Source: Pratylenchus scribneri
Taxonomy: Eukaryota; Nematoda; Chromadorea; Rhabditida; Pratylenchidae
Assembly (NCBI GenBank): GCA_030063045.1
Contig: JAQSEB010000005.1
Coordinates: 737,501-801,500 of the forward strand
Direction: 5' to 3'
Length of the DNA: 64,000 nucleotides
Shown in pieces: positions 1-10,027 of the stretch (positions are counted from its first letter, which is position 1; each line of letters starts with the position of its first letter). The notes under the pieces were generated by a model that ran no database searches, was not told the DNA's origin, and worked only from the letters and a program-made list of their open reading frames with translations. The position numbers and the translations under genes were made by a program.

Positions 1-179
1 AAGAAACATCTGAAGACGGGGATTGGAGGTTTCTTTTTTGATTAAATTATTAATGTTTAATTTGCCGAAAAGATTGTAATTGTAACGGTTCAGCGGTTCA
101 TCCCTAACCTTATAGCATACAGTTTATATCCAATCGATAGATCTGGTCAAGACGAATCATTTGATTATATTTTGGTTTG

Positions 180-358
180 GGTTTAACCAATTGTAATTTA
201 GTTTTGAACCATTAAACCAAAATTGGTTTAAACCGTCTTATACCCTTTAATTGTTGACCAAACCAAAATGGATTTAAACCGTTTAATACCCTTTAATTGT
301 TGACCAAACCAAAATGGGTTTAAACCGTTTAATATCCTTTAATTGCTGACCAAACCAT
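180..358 (+). repeat. 46-bp intronic minisatellite, copy A, first block
   Basis: About three to four copies of a 46-bp unit containing TACCCTTTAATTGTTGACC and a TTTAAACC core, inside a delta-COP intron. The block sits inside a degenerate palindrome (AATCGATAGATCTGG on the left, GACCAGCTCTAT on the right), so it looks like the expanded middle of a MITE. Confidence 0.8.
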
Positions 359-594
359 GACAAATTATATACCATTCAATGCGTTTTGACCAGCTCTATA
401 CAATTTTGGTTATATTGGTTTGGGATTGGATAAACCTTTAAACCATTATAATTATGTTAGCATTTTCGATAAATTAAATAACATCCATTTTTGTATTAAT
501 TAATTAGCCAAAAAATTTACAGGTTCAGCCGCCTCGGCCACTGGAATTAATTCGGCCCAGGCCCGTGCCGAGTTGACATCGGCCATCAAGGATT

Positions 595-772
595 CATACC
601 GTTTAATACCCTTTAATTGTTGACCAAACCAAAATGGATTTAAACCGTTTAATACCCTTTAATTGTTGACCAAACCAAAATGGGTTTAAACCGTTTAATA
701 CCCTTTAATTGTTGACCAAACCAAAATGGGTTTAAACCGTTTAATACCCTTTAATTGTTGACCAAACCATGA
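595..772 (+). repeat. 46-bp intronic minisatellite, copy A, second block
   Basis: About four copies of the same 46-bp unit. Its left edge is the deletion junction that fused a delta-COP exon to this repeat. The matching block in copy B is at 26560-26745. Confidence 0.8.
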
Positions 773-1239
773 CAAATTATATACCATTCAATGCTTTTTG
801 AACAGCTCTATCCAATTTTGGGTATATCGTTTGTGAATGATAGGATAAACCCTCCTTAAACCATTTGAAAAATTAAATGAATACCATCCATCATCCATTA
901 CATTATTTTTCGGTGAATTGTTGGCCCAATGAATCGCCGGATGGCTGTGTTGTGAACATTGAATACAATCTTCAAAGAGAGGATTTGCAACTTCGAAATG
1001 TACAAATCACAATTCCATTGCCGTAAGTCTTTACATTTAATTTTTTATCAAAAAATCTTAAGATAGTCAAATCCAAAAATTAAATGCCCAAAAAACCTTA
1101 ATTCTTAGGATAGTCTAAAGCCTTAGAAATACTAATTTATAATGCTAGCTATGTTTTTGTTAGAATTATTTTAGTTCGTCTAAGAGTACTGCAAAGACTT
1201 TGTAAAAATCCAATGAAATTGTTTACCAAATTCGATAAA

Positions 1240-1300
1240 AAAATATTTGCCCTTGAGTGGATTCAACCCCGAGACCTCAATTTTGCAAAAATGAAAAGTA
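1240..1300 (-). other. tRNA-like (SINE-like) fragment in an intron, copy A
   Basis: On the minus strand there is an AAAATTGAGGTCTCGG stretch followed by GGTTGAATCC, a B-box-like motif. The order matches the plus-strand motif at 25920-25946. No full cloverleaf is visible. The same fragment in copy B is at 27212-27272. Confidence 0.3.
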
Positions 1301-2539
1301 CCCTTGGATCAAAAATTCTCAAAAAATTTTTAGTAAAATTTTCTTTATTAATCATAGCCACTAGCCAGCCTAATAAAACTAGGTAAAATTAGCTAAGTAG
1401 ATATTGTGAACCTCCAAAATCGGTGGTTTTTTTTTCTTTTTTATTGTAGTTTTCTGATGAAATTTTCCTCCAAAAAGTGCCAAAATAGGCCATAAATTTC
1501 GTCAAAAAATAAAATCAGTGATAAAAAATCTTAAAAATCTTTAAAATTATTCCCACATTTTAAGCCCCGCAACTGCACCAATCATTTCAGAATGCGAGGG
1601 CTCCTACGAATTCCAACGATCCAAGGCCCAATTGCTGTGGACACTGCCATTGATTGACAAAAGCACCCGAAATGGCACACTGGAATTCACCAACCCAAAT
1701 GGGCATTCCGATCATTTCTTCCCGGTCCAAGTCCGTTTCTCATCCGCTGAACCATGTTGCAAAATTACGGTAAACCCAAAAATTTTTGTATTCTCATTTG
1801 ATTTAATTAAATTTTAGGTGTCAAGTGTGGAGAAAATGCAAAGTGGCAAAGAGGTGAAATAAACGGCGGACGAATCGATGAGCACGGAAAAATATGAAAT
1901 TATTTGATGATAAAACTTGATGAATTTGGTGGAATTTTTTTTTCTTTGATCATAATTTATATAATGTTTTTAAATCATTTATGAATTGATAAATGATAAT
2001 GTTACTGATAAAATTGATGGTTGATGAAAATGACTTGCAACCGATTTTAATTTCCAATGACCAAAAATAGTATAATGGCATACATTGTATCAATTGAATC
2101 ACTAATAAGCTCTTTAGCATCCAAAAGAATTAATTTATGGCTAATTCGTTGCAACATAATCGATTTAGTGAGGCGGCCGGATTTGATTGATTTTAAGAAT
2201 ATTAAACCGGTTTAAAAACCCACCCAAAACTTCACTTGGAAATAGGTTCAAACCGTTTATAGATCTGAAATTATAATCAACACAAACAATTCTAACGAAT
2301 TGATTGAGCCATATATTAATGTTGATCAATTAAAATATGCTAAACAAAATCAGCTGCCCCATCATCCTTAAGATGGTCGAGAAAATAAATAAGAGATTTT
2401 TTTTATTTATTCCCGAAAAAGTTGAATAGTTGGAATTAGAATTTAAAAAACAAATTCATTCGATTAAATTATTTTTTATTTTCTTTCTTCTCATTTCTTG
2501 CATTCATTCCTTCTTTATTTAGGCCACATCATCATTTCA

Positions 2540-2880
2540 TCATTGTTGTTGACGATTTCGGCGACGTGCAACATATCGAGCCTGTCTTTCGCGCCCTTGT
2601 CGACGCTGCCTTTCTTGACGTTGACGTTCTGCTTCTTCGCGTCGCCTCAAATCCTCTTCCCGATGTTGCATTTCTTCTTCTCGTCGCCTCATTTCCTCTT
2701 CTCGACGTTGCATTTCTTCTTCTCGTTGCCTCACTACTTCTAAATCTCGTCGCAATCGTTCTTCTTGTGCTCTCTGCCACATTTGCCTAAATTCTTCAAG
2801 ATATTATTGGCATTAAAAATTTATTTTTACCGGTTCCTCTCAATGAGTTGTTGGCGTTCTAGCTCTAGATCCCACAACAT
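2540..2880 (-). CDS. Small charged coiled-coil protein, copy A
   Basis: Two exons on the minus strand: 2880-2831 and 2786-2540, joined in phase 2 across a 44-bp intron (donor GTAAAA, acceptor AATTTAG). The product is about 98 aa, starts MLWDLELERQQ and consists almost wholly of Arg/Glu/Gln heptad-like repeats of the RREEEM type, ending in RRRNRQQQ. A single long, highly charged helix or coiled coil is the likely fold; no function is recognised. The start is chosen because a CTCTTCAG acceptor lies about 15 nt upstream of the ATG, fitting a spliced-leader site (inference). An AATAAA lies about 20 nt past the stop (minus strand, 2514-2519). It is a paralogue of 22338-22586, and homology continues into the 3' UTR. 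Identical to copy B at 28510-28850. Confidence 0.65.
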
Positions 2881-3183
2881 TTTTGATTTAGCGCACTGAA
2901 GAGGGATAGGAAAATTTATCAAAAAGTATTAATATAAAATTGCGCGATAAGAAATAACGGGGAGGATAAATGATAAAATAAACAAATTCCTTTTCAGCTT
3001 GCTTATGAATAGGGCTGCGATAGTTAGGTATATACCTAATTTTTTCCTGATATCAGAACGTTGAAATTAGGGTTCGGCGGTATCGGTATTTGGGGTCAAA
3101 GTCGGTAACGGTATTGGCCGGTACCAGCCTACTCGGTATCGGTATTGGGTCTAGGGTCGGTAAACGGTATCGGTATTTGGCAC

Positions 3184-4297
3184 CAGGGGTGCGCACGGGC
3201 CGGCCCGATCCGGGCCTAGTTGGTGGCGGGCCGGACCGGGCCGGGCCTGGATCGAAGCGGGCCGGGCTTAGGCCCGGTAAGAAATTCATCCCCCCAAAAA
3301 ATGACTTTTTCATTAAAAATTTTAAACATTTTTCGAAATAAAATTAATTTTTTCTAATCATTTTTGCAAAATTTCTTTTCCTATTTGATACTTGTTACTT
3401 GTATATGTTGCGGCCAATACTGATTACCGGCCAAAACTGATTTTGGCCGGCCAAAACTGATTTTGGCCGATTTTCGGCCAAAACTGATTATGGCTACCCG
3501 TTATCCGCACTTTGACTATCCGCCTACCCGTCTACCCGCAACCCTTATATTTTACCGGATTTTTTGCTTTTTTTGGATCAATATGCCGGAATTTTTTATT
3601 TTTGAGATGGCAACCTTGCACAACATGGTCATTTAGAAACAAATAATATAATTTAAAGGATTTTAGTAAAGAAAAATAGATTTATTTTTTATTTTTTGGA
3701 AATTTTTAAAATTTGAGTAAATAAATTTAAAAAAATATACAGTATACCAATAGAGTACGGGACGGGTAGTATCCGCGGATAATTTTTGAAAATGGCCTAC
3801 CCGTCCCTTATCCGTGCCTTGATTATCCGCACTACCCGTTACCCGTGATTTCATTATCCGCGCACGGATAATTAACCCTATTAAGGATTACTGGGATATG
3901 TACTATGACTGATTGACCATTCATAACCCGAATCCTGATGACTCAAAAAGGGGACCATTCACGTTTTCTCAGTTTCAAAACGCAGATACAAAACTGTATA
4001 AATACCTCAATTTTTCTTTTTAAAATTGCTTCGAAGAATTATCAATTTTACCAAAAAATTTTAGGAGAAAAAATTTTTTTAAAAATTTAAGGTGAAAAAA
4101 TTTTTTACAAAATTTGAGGTGAAAAAATTTTTTAAAAAATTTAAGGTGAAAAAATTTTTTAAAAAAATTACTACCCGGGCTTTCGGGCCCAGGCCCGGGC
4201 CGGGCCAGAGCGAAAAATCGCCGGGCCGGGCCGGGCCGAGTGTGGGTGGGCCCGGGCCGGGCCGGGCCCGGATTTCTTGGGCCCGTGCGCACACCTG
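3184..4297. mobile_element. Nested hAT-like MITE (GGGCC-rich), copy A
   Basis: Inverted ends CAGGGGTGCGCACGGGCC and, on the other side, GGCCCGTGCGCACACCTG. A perfect 8-bp target duplication TTTGGCAC is at 3176-3183 and 4298-4305. The body has GGGCC-rich blocks at both ends, a TACCCG/TTATCCGC-rich middle (3490-3860) and an AAAATTTTTT repeat (4050-4165). It inserted into the older GGTATC element. No coding capacity; the short open frames are low-complexity. Confidence 0.85.
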
Positions 4298-4668
4298 TTT
4301 GGCACTAGTCGGTATCGGTATTAGTCGGTATTTCGGTATTTGATGAAAAAATGGCAAAAATTTTTAAAAATCATTTTTTTCTTTCAAAAATCAAAAATTT
4401 TTGTTACAGAGAAATAAAAAATAGCTTCATAAAAGATTTAAATTTGACTGAAATTTTCACTTTAAAGAAAAAACTTTTAAAAAAATTTAAAAATTTGGCC
4501 AAAAATGCCATTTTATGGGGTGCTTGTCAATACCGATTAATACCGAGTTGGAAAATCGGTAACGGTATTACCGGGGTCGGTAGCGATATTAGCAAAATCG
4601 GTATCGGTATTGGCCAGACCCCGGTATTTCGGTATTAATAACGACCGGTATCCCGATACCGCGGAAAA

Positions 4669-5446
4669 ATTCCGTCATAGGTCCCAGACGCGAAATCATG
4701 CAAATGATATACCAATCGATAGAGCTCGATGAGCTGAGTCCGAATATATAAATAATTTCAGCGCGCTCGCCTTTTGGGCCAAGTTATGGCCACACAAAAA
4801 TCGAAAAAGTGAAGGGTCCCCCCTATGGGTCGAAAAAGTTCAAAATTTTGATTTGGACATATAATAGCTCAATCGACGCGCCTCGACGAGCGGAAAACGA
4901 AAATACTATTGATTTTGCACAAAACTCAAAACTAAGAAAGTTACAGTCGCGCAAAGGAAATACGGATTGGAACTGCTCCGGTGGGCATTTCAGAAGGGAC
5001 TTCTACGTGTGCTCCGCCTTCGCTCCTCACGGCTCACTTAGCTCGCTAAGCTCGCCGCCGGACCGCGCGCGGTCCGGGTCGTCGCTACGGCTACGCCACT
5101 CCGGAGTCCCTTCTTACATTACCTCCGCAGTTCCAACACATTCCAGCGAGATTAAAATGGTCATAACTTTCTTAGTTTTGGGTTTTAGGCGAAACAACCA
5201 CAGATTCGGATTCTCCTCATCAAGCCGCGTCGATTGAGCTATAATATCATCAAGAAAAAAATTTCAAAAATTTTCGACCCATAGGGGGGACCAAGCACTT
5301 TTATGGGAAAATGGCTTTTAATGGCCATAACTTGACAAAAAAGTGCAAGCGCGCTAAAATTTCTTGTATTTTTGGACTCAGCTCATCGAGTTCTATCGAT
5401 TGGTATATCATTTGCTTGATTTTGAGTCTGGGACCTATGACGGAAT
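4669..5446. mobile_element. Palindromic MITE, copy A
   Basis: Long inverted ends: ATTCCGTCATAGGTCCCAGA on the left is answered by TCTGGGACCTATGACGGAAT on the right, and pairing continues through the ATACCAATCGATAGA block. Inner motifs such as GGCCATAACTT and AACTAAGAAAGTTA also occur as inverted pairs. The centre (5010-5110) is GC-rich with short palindromes. The 142-codon open frame inside follows from the palindrome and is not a gene. Confidence 0.75.
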
Positions 5447-5698
5447 ATTACCGATACCGCTGAACCCTAGTTGAAATACGTACGAAAAACACATTTTCCA
5501 CTTGGTTTGAATCTTCTAGCTTGCATTTTATAATACCTATTTTTACCTATTTTAGCCCTTTTTCGGCAAAAAATCAAGAAAATATGAGTAAAAATCAGTG
5601 AAAAATAGCATGGCAGGGTAAATGAAAAAAATGCGTTTTTTGACCTTTCAAATACTTAAATTGGCAATATTAAGCAAATACCAACCATCGAAAATTTT

Positions 5699-5772
5699 GC
5701 CCGATTGGCGAAGAGGAGGGTCCTCGGAATGGAGAGCACTAGGGTGGGGTCTAGGTTCGAATCTCTCAAATC
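5699..5772 (+). other. tRNA-like sequence, copy A
   Basis: A-box-like TGGCGAAGAGG (from 5706) and B-box-like GGTTCGAATC (from 5754) are spaced as in a class II tRNA or tRNA-derived SINE. The acceptor and T stems do not pair well, so a working tRNA is unlikely. Confidence 0.4.
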
Positions 5773-5889
5773 CGAAAATTTTTTTTGTATTAAAAACTAA
5801 TTTTGTTGCTTCGTAGGCTTTCTTTGAAAATTTAGTAAAAAATGATTAGAAATGATCCAAAATTATAGTAAAAATATTGGGATAAATTC

Positions 5890-6828
5890 TTTTCTAGTTG
5901 CACATTTATTTTTTTCTAGTTGCTAATATTTAGATATTTTTTTCTAGTTGCTAATTTATTTTTTTCTAGTAGCAAGTGGGATTTTTTGTCTTTCACGTTG
6001 TAAATAATAGAAAATGGTTTGTAATATGGAAATTTGGATAAAATGGGATTAATAAAGGTAAAAATGGGCCAAAAGGGGTGCGAGGGATTAAGCCGGATAT
6101 ATGGGGATTAAGGAGGATATGGTCGGATTAAGGGGGATTAATGTCTGAAATAGATTGGGAATGACCCGGAGGGACATTTGAAGGTCGGGGAAGTGTCTGA
6201 GAGTGCGCGGGATATAGCCGGATATAGGGGTATTAAGGTGGATAAAGGGGGATTAAGCCACGAAATGGCCCGGAAGGCCATTGGAAGGTCAGGAAAGTGT
6301 AACAGAGGCCCGGAAACTGCGCGGGATTAAGACGGATATAGGGGGATATACGTGGATTAAGAGGGATTAAGCCGGATTAAGCTTAGTTAGGGGCTAGGGA
6401 TTAGGGTTATGGTTAGGGGCGGCATGGGATCTAGGGGCTTGGGGTTTAGGGGTACGGAGCACTCGGAATATAGCCGGATATATGGGGATTAAAATGGATA
6501 TGAGAGAATAAATCGGATTAATCTTATTTATGGGCTAGGGTTAGGGTTAGAGGTTCGGAGCATAGGAATCTCGCGAAGCCGGAAGCAAAACATCCCAAAC
6601 CGGGCTCGCGCCCATCGATACCAGGCCTTAATCCGGCTTAATCCTCCAAAATCCACCTTAATCCCCCCTTTATCCGGCTTAATCCCACGCACTCACCGTG
6701 TCTTTGTTACATTTCCCAGACCTTATACTGGCCATCCAGACAATTTCCCATCAATTTCGGGGCTTAATCCCTCTATATCCTCCTTAATCCCCATATATCC
6801 GGCTTAATCCCTCGCACCCCTTTTGGCC
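5890..6828. mobile_element. Foldback element, copy A, truncated at its right end
   Basis: Left inverted repeat and body of the element that is complete at 31860-32975. It has lost most of its right inverted repeat at the 6828 junction. The body consists of degenerate GGATTAAG and CCGGATATA repeats. Confidence 0.8.
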
Positions 6829-6987
6829 ACACGTCATCTAGTATTTCTGTATACGTCATCTCATATTCTGTATACGTCATCTCGTATAATGTATACGTCA
6901 TTGCTCATGGATGTCGGTAGATGGGTCTTTAGGGAATGAATGAGTAAGGAAGGCAATTCCTAGACTCGTTTTTCCCCTTCTTTTCCA
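6829..6987 (+). repeat. Displaced satellite plus Bel/Pao LTR-end fragment
   Basis: These 159 bp are collinear and, by eye, identical with 39742-39900: four 21-bp satellite modules, the ATGGA target site and the first 76 bp of the Bel/Pao LTR (TGTCGGTAGATGGG). Both ends are abrupt. A fragment of an insertion junction from about 33 kb away has therefore been joined to the broken foldback element. Confidence 0.9.
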
Positions 6988-7840
6988 TTAAAATTTAAAT
7001 ATAAATGTAAAATAAAAAATATTTTAGGGTTTTCACCCAATGAAATGAATATCAATTTATTATTTGCGAATTTTTAATGGAATTTTCCGCGCGAACGGCG
7101 GCGATTTTTTTTATATGTTTAAGGACAAAAATTCATTTAAAAACAAAATGCCAAATTTGTTTTTTTATTTTAATTTACAGAAAGAACAATCGATTTTGCG
7201 CATCGCTTTGGTGGGCGGACGCTTCAAGTATTGTCTTTTTTTGTTAGATTTTATATCAGATAAAAGAGCTGGGGATAAAATAAATCTATTGATTGATGTA
7301 TAATTCACAGACACGGATTGGTTTAAAATTCCAAAGAGTTCCCCTCCCCACCACTTTTTTATTCTATTCCATCCAAGTGAAAATGAAGTCAAAAATGAGC
7401 GCCAAAATGACCAATTATTATGTAAATTATTTTACATTTTTGGATCGAAAAATTGAAGGAAAGAAATACCTAAAAAGGAAAGGCGTAAGGAGAAAAAGAT
7501 TGGGAGAAGGGAATAATAACCTTATATCGCTTTTCATTTCATCATAGTTTGGCCCAAATTATTTTATTGAATTTTCCATTGGTATATTTCGCCTTCCCAA
7601 ATTGATTGTTCTTTATTGAACTATGGTCCAAAAACTAAGTAGGTTTAGGTTATTCATTTAGATGTACTCTGAATTGTCCCCATATCTAGTGCTTTTTAAT
7701 CTCCCCAATTTTTAATATTTAATTTGATGATAAAAATTGAAGCTTGAAAAAATTGAGAATTTTCTTTTTGCTTCATTTTTATAAATAATTGAGGACAAAT
7801 TAAACGGGAAAGAATTATGAAAATTTTTTGGGGTTAATTC
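6988..7840. other. No gene recognised
   Basis: AT-rich sequence. A TTTACAG acceptor at about 7180 is followed by an open stretch (KEQSILRIALVGGRFK) that could be an exon, but I cannot match it to a family and see no consistent donor or partner exon. No RNA gene or complete element is seen. Confidence 0.4.
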
Positions 7841-8094
7841 ATGGTGCGAAAAACCGTCAAATTTGATGGTTTCATCAAAATGGATAAAAAAGTTTCATCG
7901 ACCTCTAATAAATCAGAGACCGGTTATAGACCCTACAAACCTGATACCATTCGATGCATGAGATCTATAAAATTGATATAAGGTTTGTAGTAGGTCTAAA
8001 ACCGGTTCCTGATTTATTAGAGGTCGATGAGATATTTTATCCATTTTGATGAAATGTGAAAGAAACCATCAAAATTGATGGTTTTTCGCATCAT
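7841..8094. mobile_element. Palindromic MITE
   Basis: Inverted ends ATGGTGCGAAAAACC and GGTTTTTCGCATCAT. Pairing continues inward: CATCAAAATGGATAAAA, then TCATCGACCTCTAATAAATC, then ACCGGTT on both arms. The loop carries an ATTCGATGCATGAGATCTAT motif related to the ATCGATAGA motif of other palindromic MITEs here. Non-coding. Confidence 0.75.
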
Positions 8095-8229
8095 GCTTTA
8101 CTTCAAGAATATTTTTTTTTGTCAAAATGAATGATCATCAAAAATTCCACAAAGGCGTTTTTATAATATTCATTTCTACCAAATTTGCCCTTTAGTCAAT
8201 TTAAAATTCCCCAAATTTTTGATTCCCAT

Positions 8230-8788
8230 CAGAGCTGTGCTTTTCATAAATATTGACTCCGACTCCGGACTCCGACCTTTAAAAAATTTAGCTCCGACTC
8301 CGGACTCCGGGCTTTCCAATTTTTGACTCCGACTCCGACTCCAGCTCCGGAGTCGTTCTAAAGCTCGACTCCGACTCCGGAGTTTGACTCCACAGAAATT
8401 TTTTTTAAAGTAATTTCGATTTGGCTCCAGGGCATTTTTGTATAAAATTAACATCTATTTCCGAAAATGATATAATTTCGGTACGAAAATTTCAAAATAA
8501 ATCAAAAAAATTTAATTTAAAAAAAAATAAAAAGGGAAATATTTTAAAAAATTAGGTAAAAAATACAATTTTTCAAATAAAAATCCGGAGTCGACCGGAG
8601 TCCGGAGTCGGTCAAAATTTTTGACTCCGACTCCGACTCCCAACTCCGACCTTTGAAAATTTTGACTCCAGCTCCGACTCCGGACTCCGACCTTTTCAAT
8701 TTTCGACTCCGACTCCGACTCCAGCTCCGGAGCGGAGTCGGAGTTGGAGTCGGAGTCGGAGCCGGAGTCGGAGTCGGACCCAGCTCTG
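8230..8788. mobile_element. hAT-like MITE (GACTCC-rich)
   Basis: Ends CAGAGCTGTGC and CCCAGCTCTG are inverted repeats. A perfect 8-bp target duplication ATTCCCAT is at 8222-8229 and 8789-8796. Both arms are built from GACTCC/GGAGTC hexamers in opposite orientation around an AT-rich centre. No transposase. Confidence 0.85.
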
Positions 8789-8796
8789 ATTCCCAT

Positions 8797-9425
8797 CCTT
8801 CTTTGTTTTTAGAACTTAGAATTCATTCCGGCTCGCAGATCTGCTGGATACTTCTTTTTCAGAACTTTTAATAAGCCTAATGTCAAAGTTTAATCATCAT
8901 CATTAGCACGTAGCTAATTAATAACCAAAATTTTATAGCCCTATATATAGCCGCCCACTGGTATATTCAGAATTTCTGAATTTATTGATTTTTGGTCGAG
9001 CTAGTGCTAAAAAACAAGGCATGAAGATAGCCAAATTTTTGGTTGCGCTGCCTTTTTGGCCATTTTTTTTTTGCTGCGCGGCCATTTTGGGACTAAAAAT
9101 TTTGTCTGCGAAGTAATTTTTGTTCAATTTTTGGCATAAATTTTCGCCTGCGGTGCAAAAATGTGAATAAGGGACTTCGCAAAAAAAATTTTTGATCCTA
9201 CCCCTTAAATTACCCCAACTTCGCACTTTCGCAATAGCCCGGGTGATCCCCCCTGCCCATATAAAAATGAAGCATTCTTAAATTACTCTAATCCCTTAAG
9301 TTATTTTAAATCACAATCCAAAATACATTTACAATTTTAATCGAAAACACAATTACAATTATAATCCAAAACATATTTTCAATTACATAATCAATGAATA
9401 ATAAATATTATTTTTACACTTTCAG
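8797..9425. other. Intergenic or intronic sequence with repeat remnants
   Basis: No gene recognised. 9040-9170 carries degenerate reverse-complement copies of the 32-bp unit that is tandem at 21058-21304 (GCTGCGCGGCCATTTT). The rest is AT-rich. Confidence 0.5.
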
Positions 9426-9914
9426 AGAGCACATTTAAACATCCAATTCCGGAAAAAGGATTTTACAAAGGCCCTGAAATATAACCGAATGACTTTGGAT
9501 CAAGTTCTAAAGGTATCGATGAGTGAGAAAATCAGCTAAAATTTAAATTACAATTTATAGGTTCATCAAGGAATGCGCACAAAAAGTCTAAACAACATTG
9601 GAGTGACTTTGGTCAAACTTGGAAGGTAACCATTTGTGGGAAAAGAAGAAATTAAAATTTCTTGAAGGTATGGAGACGCAATGAACACATTTGAAGATTG
9701 TTTGGATCAACAGCAGCAGAAAAATGGCATCAACGAGCATCGGATTGCGTTGTTGACAATGGCGGTTAGTTTTTCGACTGCAATAATTATTAATATTTTT
9801 TATATTCTTTAGGCATATTGCCTGGGAAGTGAGGAAAAAATGCGCGAGGCATTCCAACGACTTGTGGACATTTCACCGCCGACCACCAGCATTGATGAAC
9901 AGGCACATGATCAG
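9426..9914 (+). CDS. IFT88/OSM-5-like TPR fragment, four exons
   Basis: Exons 9426-9512, 9561-9625, 9668-9764 and 9813-9914 join in frame to about 117 residues. The sequence follows the middle TPR part of IFT88 (intraflagellar transport complex B, needed to build cilia): ALKYNRMTLDQV, NNIGVTLVKLGRYGDAMNTF and GSEEKMREAFQRLVDI match the family pattern. IFT88 normally has over 10 TPRs and some 800 residues; neither the N-terminal nor the C-terminal part is found nearby. No start codon is visible, since the first exon begins at an acceptor. The last exon ends CAG/GCAAGG, a GC-type donor in phase 0, and can join the next exon at 10028. It is either a gene fragment or the 5' part of a chimeric gene with Tribbles. 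The open frames and splice sites argue against old decay. Confidence 0.65.
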
Positions 9915-10027
9915 GCAAGGACTTGAAAAAAATCATAGTTTTTTTATTATTTATTTTACAAAAAATGTATTTAAATTCGGCCATTAAAATTTTCTTAAAA
10001 CCAACAGAAAATGCTTATTTTTTTTAG

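Larger units (their letters stand above)
1..1862 (+). pseudogene. delta-COP (coatomer subunit delta), truncated copy A
   Basis: Second copy of the 3' half of the delta-COP gene at 23330-27833. Remnants in order: end of an exon at 1-28, part of the next exon at 523-597, then MHD-domain exons at 913-1022, 1565-1769 and 1818-1862. The exon at 523 is cut mid-codon by a deletion that joins it to an intronic 46-bp repeat, removing three and a half exons (the linker and the start of the MHD). The last exon ends in the same early TAA (1860-1862) as copy B. Splice sites of the remaining exons are kept. The deletion makes a normal product impossible, so I call it a pseudogene; upstream exons, if any, lie outside the window. 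Confidence 0.85.
3068..5469. mobile_element. Non-autonomous hAT-like element (GGTATC-rich), copy A
   Basis: Terminal inverted repeats start TAGGGTTCGGCGGTATCGG on the left and end CCGATACCGCTGAACCCTA on the right. A perfect 8-bp target duplication GTTGAAAT flanks it (3060-3067 and 5470-5477), which is the hAT signature. The outer parts are made of degenerate GGTATC/GGTATT hexamers. No transposase is present. It carries two younger insertions: 3184-4297 and 4669-5446. Confidence 0.85.
1..6828 (+). repeat. Segmental duplication, copy A
   Basis: Collinear with 24307-32798 in the same orientation. From 598 onward identity is near complete; I see only scattered single-base differences (for example at 5005, 5627 and 6548) and homopolymer length changes. 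The stretch at about 340-480 is clearly more diverged than the rest. Relative to copy B, 1659 bp (24911-26569) are missing between 597 and 598. The left edge is the window edge, so the duplication may extend further. The right edge is abrupt at 6828, inside a foldback element. It may be a true tandem duplication or an unmerged haplotype. Confidence 0.95.

Noticed and set aside
4809..5237. 142-codon open frame, also at 30779-31207
   Set aside because: It spans the arms of a palindromic MITE and only reflects GC-rich palindromes.
6370..6550. TTAGGG-like stretches suggesting telomeric repeats (TTAGGGTTAG, GGGATTAGGG)
   Set aside because: Only one or two units within the degenerate GGATTAAG body of the foldback element; nematode telomeres are usually TTAGGC.
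7064..7547. Open frames at 7064-7303 and 7293-7547 as exons
   Set aside because: One acceptor-like site and a short plausible peptide, but no donor, partner exon or family match; left as unassigned.
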